From: Maricaulis sp034659015
GTDB taxonomy: Bacteria > Pseudomonadota > Alphaproteobacteria > Caulobacterales > Maricaulaceae
Direction of reading: 5' to 3'
Length of the DNA: 64,000 bases
Assembly: GCA_034659015.1 (NCBI GenBank)
Contig: JAYEGL010000001.1
Span: 248,001-312,000 of the forward strand
Below the pieces are notes generated by a model. The model was given only the letters and a program-made list of their open reading frames with translations, was not told where the DNA came from and did no database searches. Each line of letters begins with the position of its first letter. The first letter of the stretch is position 1. Positions 1-10,074 of the stretch are shown here, in pieces. Position numbers and translations under genes: made by a program.

Positions 1-464
1 GGCACATGAGTGGCCTTGTAAGCCAGGATGTCGGCAGCCTGCAGCACGGGGTAGGTGAGAAGGCCGACGGAGGCGCGCTCCTTGTCCTTGCCGCCCTTGT
101 CCTTGAACTGGGTCATGCGTTCCGCCCAGCCCAGGCGCGCCACGCAGTTGAAGATCCAGGCCAGCTCGGCATGCGCCGTCACGGCGGACTGGGGAAAGAT
201 GATGCTCTTTTCCGGGTCCACGCCGGCGGCGATATAGGCTGCCGCCGCCGCGCGCACCGCGTCGGGCAGGGCCTTGGGATCGTGCGGCATGGTGATGGCA
301 TGCATGTCCACCACGCAATAGATGCAGTCCGCATCGCCCTCGTCCTGCAGCGCCACCCAGTTCTTCAGCGCACCGAGATAATTGCCCAGATGCAGGCGGC
401 CGGTCGGCTGCATGCCGGAAAAGATGCGCTTGGGACCGCTGTAGTCGGTAGGCGTTTCGCTCAT
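1..464 (-). CDS. trpS: Tryptophanyl-tRNA synthetase, N-terminal part (runs off the window)
   Basis: Class I aminoacyl-tRNA synthetase that charges tRNA-Trp in the cytoplasm. Translating the minus strand from the ATG at 462-464 gives about 154 residues beginning MSETPTDYSGPKRIFSGMQP. The class I signature follows as TGRLHLGNYLGALKNW, which contains the HIGH-type motif (HLGN), and later DMHAITMPHDP and a GLLTYPVLQAADIL stretch typical of TrpRS. The C-terminal half, with the KMSKS loop, lies outside the window. It follows murJ on the same strand after a gap of about 80 bp; an order of mutS, glnD, murJ, trpS is common in alphaproteobacteria. Recognition rests on motifs and is secure; only the truncation by the window edge limits it. 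Confidence 0.95.
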   Translation of the reverse strand, partial: MSETPTDYSGPKRIFSGMQPTGRLHLGNYLGALKNWVALQDEGDADCIYCVVDMHAITMPHDPKALPDAVRAAAAAYIAAGVDPEKSIIFPQSAVTAHAELAWIFNCVARLGWAERMTQFKDKGGKDKERASVGLLTYPVLQAADILAYKATHV

Positions 465-547
465 GGAACTGACCTTTGGGAGCAGGGAGAACGGAAAAGG
501 CGGTGATACCGGCGGGTCTCACGGGGCTCAAGCCTTGTTTGGCAGGC

Positions 548-2116
548 CTAGCGGCGTCCCAGCGCCTCCAGCACTTCGGACGGCCTGAGCGCACCGGTCG
601 CGATGCTGGCCAAACCGAACACGCCGAGCCCGGCGCCGCTGACGAGGACCAGGGCGAAGAGCTGGCTGCCCAGGGCGAGGGCGGTGATCGCGGCGGCCTG
701 ACTGGCCATCCCGGCGATCGCCAGCGCCATGACGATGGAGGCCGCCAGCACACGCGGCAGGCGCGATCTCACCCGGGCATCGATGTCCAGCCCGCCGCGC
801 CGGCGCAGCGTGATCATCAACAGGATGGCGTTGATCCAGCCGGCCAGGCTGGTCGCCGCGGCCAGGCCGACATGCCCGTATTCGGGAAAGCGCGTACGGA
901 TGAGGAAAAAGAGGGCCAGACCCGCAACCACATTCACGATCATGGACAGGCCGGCGAACTTCATCGGCGTCCTGGTGTCCTCGCGGGCGAAGAAGCCGGG
1001 CGAGAAGACCTTGATCAGCACGAATGCCGGCAGGCCGGCGGCAAAAGCCTGAACGGCCAGGGCCGTGCCCATCGCCGCCTGACCCGAGAAGTTGCCTCGC
1101 ATGAACAGGCCTTCCACCAGGAAGTTGGGCATCACGATCATGGCCACGGCGGCCGGCACGGTCAGCGCCATCGACATTTCCAGCGCCCGGTTCATCGCAT
1201 TGCGTGCGCCTTCGTGATCGTCGGCCCGCATGCGGCGCGACAGCGTCGGCAACAGCGCCACGCCCATGGCGATACCGATCACGCCCAGGGGCAGCTGGTA
1301 GAGCCGGTCGGCGAAATAGAGCAGCGCCACGGCACCGTCCTGCAGGGAGGCGATCTGCTGGCTGACGATGATGTTGATCTGGGTAATGCCCGCCGCGAAG
1401 GATCCGGGAATACCCAGGGCGATCAGACGCTTCACACCCGGCGTCAGGCGCGGCAGGGTCAGGCCGAAACGGATGCCCAGCTTGCGGCAGCCCCAGAACA
1501 GGAAGAGCGCCTGCAGGATGCCCGACAGCGTCACGCCGAAGCTCAGGCGCAGGCCGGTCGTCGCCGGGTCGAGCGGCGACGTCGCCAGAACGCTGATCAG
1601 CACGATGTTGAGAATGACCGGCGCCGCCGCGGCGACAACGAAACGGTTGTGCGAATTGAGCACGCCGCCCAGCATCGCCGTCACCGACATCAACAGGATG
1701 TAGGGCATGGTGATCTGGGTGAAGAGCACCGCCAGCTCGTAGCGCTGATCCTGCTCGCCGATGGCGAAGCCCGGCACGATCGCCATCATCAGCCAGGGCA
1801 TCAGCACCTGGGCGAGCACCACGAAGACGGCCAGCACGGTGATCAGCACCGAGAGAACCTGTTTCAGGAATAGCCGCGCCTCTTCCTCGCCCTCCGCCTC
1901 GACCCGGCCGGCATAGAGCGGCACGAAAGCGGCGTTGAAGGCGCCTTCCGCGAACAGGCGGCGAAAGAGGTTGGGAAAACGCAGCGCAACGACAAAGGCT
2001 TCCGAGACCGGGCCGGTGCCCAGGGCGGCCGCCAGAAGCATGTCGCGCACGAAGCCGAGCACCCGGCTGACCATGGTGAGGGCGCCGACCACCGCCGAAG
2101 ACCGCAATAGTCGCAT
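548..2116 (-). CDS. murJ: Lipid II flippase MurJ (MviN family)
   Basis: Integral inner-membrane protein of 522 residues that flips the peptidoglycan precursor lipid II to the periplasmic face. The N-terminus (RSSAVVGALTMVSRVLGFVR) followed by AFVVALRFPNLFRRLFAEGA is the family hallmark, including the conserved arginines lining the cavity. Hydrophobic stretches spread along the whole chain fit the 14 membrane helices of the MOP superfamily. The start lies 4 bp past the glnD stop, so the two are almost certainly cotranscribed (glnD then murJ, reading down the minus strand). Length is normal and nothing is missing. Confidence 0.95.
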   Translation of the reverse strand: MRLLRSSAVVGALTMVSRVLGFVRDMLLAAALGTGPVSEAFVVALRFPNLFRRLFAEGAFNAAFVPLYAGRVEAEGEEEARLFLKQVLSVLITVLAVFVVLAQVLMPWLMMAIVPGFAIGEQDQRYELAVLFTQITMPYILLMSVTAMLGGVLNSHNRFVVAAAAPVILNIVLISVLATSPLDPATTGLRLSFGVTLSGILQALFLFWGCRKLGIRFGLTLPRLTPGVKRLIALGIPGSFAAGITQINIIVSQQIASLQDGAVALLYFADRLYQLPLGVIGIAMGVALLPTLSRRMRADDHEGARNAMNRALEMSMALTVPAAVAMIVMPNFLVEGLFMRGNFSGQAAMGTALAVQAFAAGLPAFVLIKVFSPGFFAREDTRTPMKFAGLSMIVNVVAGLALFFLIRTRFPEYGHVGLAAATSLAGWINAILLMITLRRRGGLDIDARVRSRLPRVLAASIVMALAIAGMASQAAAITALALGSQLFALVLVSGAGLGVFGLASIATGALRPSEVLEALGRR

Positions 2117-2120
2117 GGAC

Positions 2121-4931
2121 CTACCTCAGCACGCTGGCGCGCGCACGCGCAATACCGCGCTGGGCGGCCTTCTCGTCGGCAGCGGTCTCGCTTTCGCTGA
2201 GCACGGCCATCAGCCCTTTTTCGACACGCTTGATCACCGCCTCGTCTTTCAGCTTGCCCTGCCCCTGGGTGACATAGAACACATCCGTGGCACGCTCGCC
2301 ATAGCCGTCGATCTGCGCGGAATTGAGCGCCAGGCCCTCATCGGCGAGGATATCCGCCAGATCGGCCAGGAGGCCCGGCCGGTCGCGGCCCGACGCCTCG
2401 ATCACCGTCGCGTTCTCGGCGATCTCGTTGGAAATCGTCACTGAGGGCGTCACCCGGAAGGCCGCATCGCGGCGCTGCAGCGGAACGACCTTGCGGCGGC
2501 GTACGGTCAGTTCGCCGGTGGCAACCTCGCGCAGATAGGCGACCAGGGCCTGGCGCTGTCGCTCGTCCTGCTGGCCGTAGGGCTGCCCGGCCGCATCCTG
2601 GATGTAGAAAATGTCGAAGACCTGGCCCGAAACGGTGGTGTTGATGGTCGCGCCCACGACGTCCGCGCCCATCTCGGCGAAGGCCGCGACGATGTCGGCG
2701 AAGATGCGTGTGCGGTCCGGCGAGAAGATCATCACCTCGGTCGCGGCCCGGCGCCGGTCGACACGGACGCCCGCCGCGGTGCGTTCGCCCGCCTCCCAGG
2801 CCCGGCGCACGAAGGCGGCGTGGCGGAACCGGTCTTCGCTCCCGAAGGAGATCCAGTAGGCGTCGTCGAGCTCGGCGGTCCACCAGGCCGCGAAATCCGG
2901 GTTGATCCGTTCCAGGCGCGGCCTGATACGGTCGCGTTCGGACTGGGCCTTGTCGGCCAGGTTCTGCCGCGCCGAGGCGATCCCGTCGCCATCGCTCTGC
3001 AACACGGCCTCGGTCGCGGAATAGAGCTCGCGGATGAGCTGGCCCTTCCAGCCGTTCCACACGCCGGGGCCGACCGCGCGGATATCGACCACGGTCAGCA
3101 CGGTGAGCAGGCGCAGGCGTTCCACCGTGCCCACGGCGGCGGCGAAGTCGGCGACGGTGCGCGGATCGGACAGGTCGCGCCGCTGCGCGGTGTCGCTCAT
3201 CAGCAGGTGCGAGCGGATCAGCCAGGCCACGAGCTCGGTCTCCGCATGGCCCAGGCCCAGGCGTTCGCAGGCACTCAGGGCGCGCAGCGAACCCTCGATG
3301 CACTGATCGCCCGACCCCTTGCCGGTATCGTGCAGAAGGATGGCCAGGTGCAGCGCCCGCCGGTTCTGGATAAGCGGCGCGATGCGTGTGGACAGCGGGT
3401 GGTCGAGCGGATGCAGCCCGTCCTCGATCTCGCGCAGCAGGCCAAGCGCCTGCAGCGTGTGCTCGTCGACCGTATAGCGGTGATACATGTTGAACTGGGT
3501 GCGCGCGACGATATCGCCGAATTCGGGGATATAGCGTCCCAGCACCCCCGCCTCGGTCATCATGCGAAGCACCGCCATCGGTGCCGGACTGTCCAGCAAC
3601 ACGGCAAAGAAGGCCCGCGCGGCCCGCGGATCGCTGCGGAAATCGTCGTCGATCAGATAGAGGGTGCGGCCGATGCGGGCGACGGCTTCGGGATGCAGGT
3701 CGAGCCGGCGCGAAGCGGCCATGTGGAAGAAGCGCAGCAGGCGCACCGGATCCTCACGGATCTGGGTGGCGTGGGCAAAATCGAGCCGCCCTTCGCGGAT
3801 AATGAACTCGCCGACATCCGCGCCCTCCTCGCGATCCATGCCCGGCGGCAGGAAGCGGGCCAGCCCTTTCGGCTTGGCCTTCCAGGCATCGGCCTCCAGC
3901 TTGGCGCAGACCAGGCGGGTCAGCGCACCGACCGCCATGGCGGTCCGGAAATAGCGGCGCATGAAGCGCTCCACGGCGCTTTCCGTCTCCGTGTCCTCGA
4001 ACCCCATGCGCGCCGCGATTTCCGGCTGCAGGTCGAAGGTGAGCCGCTCGTCCTTGCCATTGGAAAGTTCATGCAGGTGAAAGCGCACGGTCCACAGGAA
4101 ATCGTCGGCCATGACATACTTGCTGACATCCTCGACCGACAGCAGGCGCGTGCCCACCCAGCGCTCGAACGCATCGGCGCCATAGAGGAATTGTGCGAGC
4201 CAGCGCATCAGCTGGAGATCGCGCAGCCCGCCCTTGCCGGATTTCAGATTGGGTTCGACCGTGTAGCGCGAGCGTCCCGCCTTCTCGATGCGCGCATCGC
4301 GCTCGCGCAGCTTGGCCTCGACGAAACCCTGCAGATCGCCGGCCACGATTTCCTCGCGGAAGCGCTGGGCCAGCGACTGGGTCGCCGTCTCGTCGCCGGC
4401 CAGGTGTTTCAGGCTCAACAGCGCGGTGCGTTCGGAAGCATCCTCGCGGGTCAGGTCCAGCGTCTGGTCGATCGTCCGGCAGGCGCCGCCGCCGACATCG
4501 ATCTTCAGATCCCACAGCGCATAGAGGAATTGCTGCAAGAACGCGTCGACCTTCGGGTTCTCGCCCTCCGGCTTGATCAGCATGAGATCGACATCGGAGG
4601 AGGGCGCCAGCTCGCCGGCCCCGAACCCGCCCTGGGCGCACAGGGCGACGCCGCTGGCCCCTTCCGGGTCGCTCGCCGCCATGGAGTCGAACAGGGCGTG
4701 CAGGCTCACCGCCATGCCGTCGGCGAGGATCTGAGCCGCCGCGGCGCCGCCGCCATCGCCGGACAGGCGCGCAAAGGCCTGGGTGCGAAACCCGTCCAGC
4801 GCCGATTTCATGTGCGCCATCCCGGCCGAGCGCGCCGCCGGCGACTGCCAGCCGAACTCGGCCGTGGCGGCGGCGAGTTGCGCCCGCAGTTTCAGGGCGT
4901 CGAGCGAAGCGGGCAAAGCGGGTCGGGTCAT
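2121..4931 (-). CDS. glnD: [Protein-PII] uridylyltransferase / uridylyl-removing enzyme
   Basis: Bifunctional nitrogen sensor of 936 residues that uridylylates PII proteins when glutamine is low and removes UMP when it is high. Domains in order: nucleotidyltransferase with GGFGAGELAPSSDVDLM near residues 101-117 (the two aspartates of DVD are the metal ligands); an HD hydrolase domain with LAILLHDTGKG near residue 535; two C-terminal ACT domains that bind glutamine, recognisable by VIEASGRDRPGLLADLADIL. The usual GGYGRGEL reads GGFGAGEL here, an Arg to Ala change in the P-loop-like turn. It sits between mutS and murJ on the same strand; about 34 bp separates it from mutS. Confidence 0.95.
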   Translation of the reverse strand: MTRPALPASLDALKLRAQLAAATAEFGWQSPAARSAGMAHMKSALDGFRTQAFARLSGDGGGAAAAQILADGMAVSLHALFDSMAASDPEGASGVALCAQGGFGAGELAPSSDVDLMLIKPEGENPKVDAFLQQFLYALWDLKIDVGGGACRTIDQTLDLTREDASERTALLSLKHLAGDETATQSLAQRFREEIVAGDLQGFVEAKLRERDARIEKAGRSRYTVEPNLKSGKGGLRDLQLMRWLAQFLYGADAFERWVGTRLLSVEDVSKYVMADDFLWTVRFHLHELSNGKDERLTFDLQPEIAARMGFEDTETESAVERFMRRYFRTAMAVGALTRLVCAKLEADAWKAKPKGLARFLPPGMDREEGADVGEFIIREGRLDFAHATQIREDPVRLLRFFHMAASRRLDLHPEAVARIGRTLYLIDDDFRSDPRAARAFFAVLLDSPAPMAVLRMMTEAGVLGRYIPEFGDIVARTQFNMYHRYTVDEHTLQALGLLREIEDGLHPLDHPLSTRIAPLIQNRRALHLAILLHDTGKGSGDQCIEGSLRALSACERLGLGHAETELVAWLIRSHLLMSDTAQRRDLSDPRTVADFAAAVGTVERLRLLTVLTVVDIRAVGPGVWNGWKGQLIRELYSATEAVLQSDGDGIASARQNLADKAQSERDRIRPRLERINPDFAAWWTAELDDAYWISFGSEDRFRHAAFVRRAWEAGERTAAGVRVDRRRAATEVMIFSPDRTRIFADIVAAFAEMGADVVGATINTTVSGQVFDIFYIQDAAGQPYGQQDERQRQALVAYLREVATGELTVRRRKVVPLQRRDAAFRVTPSVTISNEIAENATVIEASGRDRPGLLADLADILADEGLALNSAQIDGYGERATDVFYVTQGQGKLKDEAVIKRVEKGLMAVLSESETAADEKAAQRGIARARASVLR

Positions 4932-4965
4932 GACGGAGCCAATCTAGTCACGCCGCCGGGCGGCG

Positions 4966-7665
4966 TCACGCCTTCTTCGCCAGCGCCTTGAGCGCATAGA
5001 CAAGATCGAGCGCATCGCGCGGGCTGAGCGCATCGGGATCCACCGCCTCCAGCCGGGCCTCCACTTCGGAGGGCTCGGCGATCGCCTCCTGTTCCGGCTC
5101 GGCCACGGCGAAGAGCGGCAGCGCATCCAGGGCGGCGGCCGGTGCGCCATCGGATTCCAGCCGTTTCAGGATGGACTGGGCCCGGCCGATCGCCTTGCGC
5201 GGCAGCCCCGCCCGGCGCGCCACCTCGATCCCGTAGGACCGGTCCGCCGCCCCGGCGCCGACCTCGTGCAGGAAGACCAGCTCGCCCTTCCACTCCTTGG
5301 CCCGCAGCGAGACATTGCCCGCCGCGTCCAGATCGCCGGCGAGGCGCGTGAGCTCGTGATAGTGCGTCGCGAAGAGTGCCCGGCAGCGATTGATCTCGTG
5401 CAGGTGCTCGGCCGCCGCCCAGGCAATGGAAAGACCGTCAAAGGTCGCCGTGCCCCGGCCGATCTCGTCGAGAATGACGAAACTGCGTTCGGTTGCCTGG
5501 TTCAGGATGGCTGCGGTCTCGATCATCTCGGCCATGAATGTGGAGCGCCCGCGCGCCAGATCGTCCGCGGCACCGACCCGGGAATAGAGCCGGTCGGCGA
5601 CCCCGATGACCGCGCTTTGCGCCGGCACGTAACAGCCCGCCTGGGCGAGCATCAGGATCAGCGCGTTCTGGCGCAGAAAGGTCGATTTACCGGCCATGTT
5701 CGGTCCGGTCACGAAGGTCAGACGGGCCGCATTTTCCCCCGATCCGTCCATCTGGCAGGAATTGGGGGTGAAACGTCCCTCTCCCGACCGGGCCAGCGCG
5801 CGCTCGACCACGGGATGGCGGCCGCTGTCGACAGAAAATGTAAATGAATCGTTAATTTGTGGACGACAGGCCGATGCCTCCTCGGCCCATTCCGCGAGCG
5901 CCGACGATACATCGAATTCTGCCAGAGCGGCGGTTGCAAGGCGAATAAAGCCTGCCATGGCCTCCACCCGGTCGCGCAGCGCGGCAAATGTCTCGATCTC
6001 CATCGCCAGGGTCCGCTCGCCGGCGCTGGCGATCTTCGATTCCAGCTCGGCCAGCTCGGTCGTGGTGAAGCGCACGGCATTGGCCATGGTCTGACGGTGG
6101 ATGAAGGTGTCATCCGCCATGAGCCGGTCCGAATGGCGGGCCGTGACCTCGACGAAATAACCCAGGACATTGTTGTGCTTGACCTTCAGCGAGGCGACGT
6201 CCGTGGCCTCCGCATAGGTCTGCTGCAGGCCGGCGACGATGCGGCGCGAGGCGTCGCGCAATTGCCGCGTTTCGTCCAGATCGGGCATCCAGCCTTCGGC
6301 GACGAAGCCGCCATCGCGGGCCAGCAGCGGCGGCTCGTCGATAATGGCCCGTTCCAGATCGCCGACCAGCGCCGCCAGCTCGGGCTTGTCGGCAAGGGTG
6401 AGCGCCCCGATACCGTCGGCAATGCGCGCGGGCGGAGTGTCGAGCTTTTCGTCCAGGAGACGCGCCGCGATGGCCTCGCCCTCCTGCAGCGCACCGGACA
6501 GGGCCTTGAGATCGCGCGGACCGCCCCGCCCGACGAGCAGGCGCGAGAGAGCTCGCTCCGCATCGCCCGCGGATTTCAGCCGGTCGCGCAATTGCCGGCG
6601 CAGACCCGCTTCACGTTCGAACCAGGCCACGGCATCCAGCCGTGCCTCGATGGCCGCCACATCGGTCAGCGGCCGGGCCAGCCTGTCGGCCAGGGCCCGG
6701 GCTCCCGGCGCGGTCACCGTACGGTCGATGGCGTCGAGCAGAGACCCCTGACGTTCGCCTGACAGGGTGCGGTCGATCTCGAGGCTCGCGCGGGTCGCCG
6801 GATCGATGGCCAGAACGCTGCCCTCGCGCGCCTGGCGGGGCGGGGAAAGCTTGGCCGGCGCCCCCGCCTGGGACAGCGCCAGATAGTCCAGCAGCGCCCC
6901 CAGCGCCGCACGCTCGGCCTTGGAGAAGTCGCCGAAGGCGGTGAGTTCCTGCACGTCGAACTGGGCCTTCAGCTGGCGCTCGGCCGAGGCGACATCGAAC
7001 TTGGCCCGCGGCAGCGGGGTCAGGGCCGCCCGCAGCGCCAGACCCGCCATCTCGCCGAACCGCGTCTCCTCGACCAGGAGCTCGGCCGGGTTCATCGCCG
7101 CCAGTTCGGCGGACAGGGCATCCGGCGCGACCGCGGACACGGCGAACTCGCCGGTGGATATGTCGGCCCAGGCAATGGCGGCCTCGCCGCTAGCGAGCTG
7201 CGCCAGCGCGGCGATCCGGTTGGCGGCGCGCGGATCGAGCAGGCTGTCCTCGGTGAGCGTGCCCGGCGTGACGATGCGGGTGATCTCACGCTTCACCACA
7301 GCCTTCGAACCGCCGCGGGCCTTGGCCGCCTTGGGGTCCTCTGTCTGCTCGCCTACCGCGACCTTGAAACCCGCCTTGATCAGCCGGGCCAGATAGGCCT
7401 CGGCCGTAGCCGCGGGCACACCGCACATCGGGATCGGTTCGCCCTGGTGCTCGCCGCGCTTGGTCAGCGCGATATCGAGCGCCGCGGCCGCGCGCACCGC
7501 GTCGTCGAAGAAGAGCTCGTAGAAATCCCCCATGCGATAGAACAGCAGGGCATCGGCCGGCGCCTGACCGCGCAGATCGAGAAACTGCTGCATCATCGGC
7601 GTCGCCCCCTCGGCTGAGGGGAAGCTGCGATCGGCCGGCACGGGGTGATTGGACAGGGAATTCAT
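4966..7665 (-). CDS. mutS: DNA mismatch repair protein MutS
   Basis: Mismatch-recognition ATPase of 899 residues. The N-terminal mismatch-binding motif is visible as FYRMGDFYELFFDDA (the Phe-x-Glu wedge). The C-terminal ABC-type ATPase has Walker A GPNMAGKST, Walker B FVILDEIGRGTATFDGLSIA, and the helix-turn-helix dimerisation tail. The reading frame is open 24 codons further upstream, but I place the start at the ATG at 7663-7665 (MNSLSNHPV), which leaves a normal 100 bp divergent promoter gap to maeB and no unusual N-terminal extension. First gene of a probable mutS-glnD-murJ(-trpS) unit. Confidence 0.95.
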   Translation of the reverse strand: MNSLSNHPVPADRSFPSAEGATPMMQQFLDLRGQAPADALLFYRMGDFYELFFDDAVRAAAALDIALTKRGEHQGEPIPMCGVPAATAEAYLARLIKAGFKVAVGEQTEDPKAAKARGGSKAVVKREITRIVTPGTLTEDSLLDPRAANRIAALAQLASGEAAIAWADISTGEFAVSAVAPDALSAELAAMNPAELLVEETRFGEMAGLALRAALTPLPRAKFDVASAERQLKAQFDVQELTAFGDFSKAERAALGALLDYLALSQAGAPAKLSPPRQAREGSVLAIDPATRASLEIDRTLSGERQGSLLDAIDRTVTAPGARALADRLARPLTDVAAIEARLDAVAWFEREAGLRRQLRDRLKSAGDAERALSRLLVGRGGPRDLKALSGALQEGEAIAARLLDEKLDTPPARIADGIGALTLADKPELAALVGDLERAIIDEPPLLARDGGFVAEGWMPDLDETRQLRDASRRIVAGLQQTYAEATDVASLKVKHNNVLGYFVEVTARHSDRLMADDTFIHRQTMANAVRFTTTELAELESKIASAGERTLAMEIETFAALRDRVEAMAGFIRLATAALAEFDVSSALAEWAEEASACRPQINDSFTFSVDSGRHPVVERALARSGEGRFTPNSCQMDGSGENAARLTFVTGPNMAGKSTFLRQNALILMLAQAGCYVPAQSAVIGVADRLYSRVGAADDLARGRSTFMAEMIETAAILNQATERSFVILDEIGRGTATFDGLSIAWAAAEHLHEINRCRALFATHYHELTRLAGDLDAAGNVSLRAKEWKGELVFLHEVGAGAADRSYGIEVARRAGLPRKAIGRAQSILKRLESDGAPAAALDALPLFAVAEPEQEAIAEPSEVEARLEAVDPDALSPRDALDLVYALKALAKKA

Positions 7666-7765
7666 CGGCGCAGACGGTGGCGAGGTTTCACCTTGCGTGC
7701 AAGGGTGTGAAGCGGCTAGAGGCCATACGGACATCAAGAACGAAAATAAAGCAGGGAATACGGGG

Positions 7766-10051
7766 ATGACCGACAGAACCAGCCACGTCGAGGACGATGA
7801 AGCGCTCGCCTTTCACAAGCATCCCGTTCCCGGCAAGCTTGCCCTTTCCCCCACCAAGCCGATGGCAACCCAGCGCGATCTCTCGCTGGCCTATTCGCCG
7901 GGCGTGGCCGCGCCGGTCAAGGCCATCGCGAAAAACCCCGACGCCGTCTACGACTACACCTCCAAGGGCAATATGGTCGCCGTGATCTCCAACGGCACGG
8001 CCATCCTCGGCCTGGGCGATCTCGGCGCCATGGCCTCGAAACCGGTGATGGAAGGCAAGGCGGTCCTGTTCAAGCGCTTTGCCGATATCGACGCGATGGA
8101 CGTCGAGGTCGAGGAGACCGACGCCGATGCCTTCATCGAATGCGTCAAGCGGATCGGCAACACGTTCGGCGGCATCAATCTGGAAGACATCAAGGCGCCG
8201 GAAAGCTTCATCATCGAGCAGCGCCTGCGCGAACTTCTCGACGTGCCGGTCTTCCATGACGACCAGCACGGCACGGCGATCATTTCCGCCGCCGGCATCA
8301 TCAATGCCTGCGACATCACCGGCCGCAAGATCAGCGACCTGAAAGTCGTTGTGAACGGCGCCGGCGCGGCGGGTATCGCGGTTCTCGAACTCCTCAAAGC
8401 GATGGGCGTGAAGCCCGAAAACGCCCTGCTCTGCGACTCCAAGGGCGTCATCCACACCGAACGCGACGGGCTGAACCAGTGGAAGGCCGCCCACGCCGTC
8501 GAGACGGACCGGCGCTCGCTGGCCGAGGCACTGGACGGGGCGGACTGCTTCCTCGGCCTCTCGGTAGCCGGCGCGGTGACCCAGGACATGGTCAAGGCGA
8601 TGGCCAAGGACCCGATCATCTTCGCGATGGCCAATCCGGATCCGGAGATCAAGCCGGAAGACGTACGCGCCGTACGCGAAGACGCCATCACGGCGACGGG
8701 CCGGTCGGACTATCCCAACCAGGTCAATAACGTCCTCGGCTTCCCCTACATCTTCCGCGGGGCGCTCGACGTGCGTGCGCGCACGATCAACGAGGAGATG
8801 AAGATCGCCGCGGCCCAGGCGCTGGCCGCCCTGGCCAAGGAGGACGTGCCCGACGAGGTCGCCGCCGCCTATCACGGCTCGCGCCCGAGTTTCGGCCGCG
8901 ACTACATCATTCCCTCGCCCTTCGATCCGCGGCTGATCCACTATGTGCCGCCCTATGTCGCCCAGGCCGCGATGGATACCGGTGTGGCGCGCAAGCCGAT
9001 CCCTGACATGATGGCCTATCGCGCCTCGCTGGCGCGCCGGCTCGACCCGACCGCCGCCCTGCTGCAGCGCATCCAGGGCGCGGTGATGGGCCATGGCCGC
9101 CGCATCGTCTTCGCCGAAGGCGAGGAGCCGTCGGTGATCCGGGCTGCCTATGCCTTCCAGAACCAGGAACTGGGCAAGGCCGTGCTGGTCGGCCGGGAGG
9201 AGATCACCCGGGCCAATATGCGCCAGGTCGGCGTGCCGGAAGACGCGATCGAGATCGTCAATGCGCGCCTGTCCGACCGCAATGCGGATTATTCGGAATT
9301 CCTCTACAAGCGCCTGCAGCGCAAGGGCTATCTGCGCCGCGACGTGCAGCGCCTGGTCAATAACGACCGGAATGTCTTCTCCGCCTGCATGGTCAAGCTG
9401 GGCGATGCGGACGGCATGGTCACCGGCACGACGCGCTCCTATGCCGCCGCGCTGGGCGATGTCGGCCTGGTGCTCGACCCGGCGCCGGGCCAGCGCGTGA
9501 TGGGCATGTCGATCGCCCTGGCCAAGGGCCGCACGCTCTTCATCGCCGACACCAATATTTCCGAATTCCCCGACAGCGAGGCGCTGGCCGACATTGCCAC
9601 CGAGACCGCCGCGGCGGCCAAGGGGTTCGGCTTTACCCCGCGCGTGGCCTTCCTGTCCTATTCCACTTTCGGCAATCCCCAGGGCCAGCGCTCCGACAAG
9701 CTGCAGGAAGCCGTACGCCTGCTGGACGAGCGGGGCGTGGATTTCGAATACGAGGGCGAGATGAATGTCGATGTGGCGCTCGATCCGTCACACCGCTTCC
9801 TCTACCCCTTCTCGCGCCTGCAAGGCCCGGCGAACGTGCTGATCATGCCGGCCATCCACGCCGCCTCCATCGCCACCAAGCTCCTGCGCGTAGCCGGCGG
9901 GGCGACCGTGATCGGCCCCATGCTGGTCGGTCCGGAAAAACCGGTGCAGATCGCCCGCCTGGGTGCCTCGGTCAGCGAGATCACCACGCTGGCCGCCCTG
10001 GCTGCCTACGATCCGGAAAAGCACGAGGTGGGCACCCCGCTGGCGGAGTAG
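7766..10051 (+). CDS. maeB: NADP-dependent malic enzyme with phosphotransacetylase-like C-terminal domain
   Basis: Converts malate to pyruvate, CO2 and NADPH. The chain has 761 residues, the usual size of the fused MaeB type. The N-terminal two thirds is malic enzyme: SLAYSPGVAAPVKAIA, the FHDDQHGTAI metal and substrate motif, VVNGAGAAGIAVLELLKAMG as the Rossmann dinucleotide site, and FAMANPDPEIKPEDVRA. The C-terminal third, from about residue 430, resembles phosphate acetyltransferase (RIVFAEGEEPSVIRAA) and in this family is regulatory, binding acetyl-CoA, rather than catalytic. The start at 7766 is preceded by a weak GGGA-type ribosome site; upstream in-frame codons overlap the mutS promoter region and were not used. 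Confidence 0.95.
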   Translation: MTDRTSHVEDDEALAFHKHPVPGKLALSPTKPMATQRDLSLAYSPGVAAPVKAIAKNPDAVYDYTSKGNMVAVISNGTAILGLGDLGAMASKPVMEGKAVLFKRFADIDAMDVEVEETDADAFIECVKRIGNTFGGINLEDIKAPESFIIEQRLRELLDVPVFHDDQHGTAIISAAGIINACDITGRKISDLKVVVNGAGAAGIAVLELLKAMGVKPENALLCDSKGVIHTERDGLNQWKAAHAVETDRRSLAEALDGADCFLGLSVAGAVTQDMVKAMAKDPIIFAMANPDPEIKPEDVRAVREDAITATGRSDYPNQVNNVLGFPYIFRGALDVRARTINEEMKIAAAQALAALAKEDVPDEVAAAYHGSRPSFGRDYIIPSPFDPRLIHYVPPYVAQAAMDTGVARKPIPDMMAYRASLARRLDPTAALLQRIQGAVMGHGRRIVFAEGEEPSVIRAAYAFQNQELGKAVLVGREEITRANMRQVGVPEDAIEIVNARLSDRNADYSEFLYKRLQRKGYLRRDVQRLVNNDRNVFSACMVKLGDADGMVTGTTRSYAAALGDVGLVLDPAPGQRVMGMSIALAKGRTLFIADTNISEFPDSEALADIATETAAAAKGFGFTPRVAFLSYSTFGNPQGQRSDKLQEAVRLLDERGVDFEYEGEMNVDVALDPSHRFLYPFSRLQGPANVLIMPAIHAASIATKLLRVAGGATVIGPMLVGPEKPVQIARLGASVSEITTLAALAAYDPEKHEVGTPLAE

Positions 10052-10074
10052 GTGGTTAGCCGGAGGGACACCGT

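Noticed and set aside
2820..4991. A 723-codon open frame on the plus strand opposite glnD
   Set aside because: Antisense shadow of a high-GC gene: no family resemblance, no ribosome site, and glnD has full motif support on the other strand.
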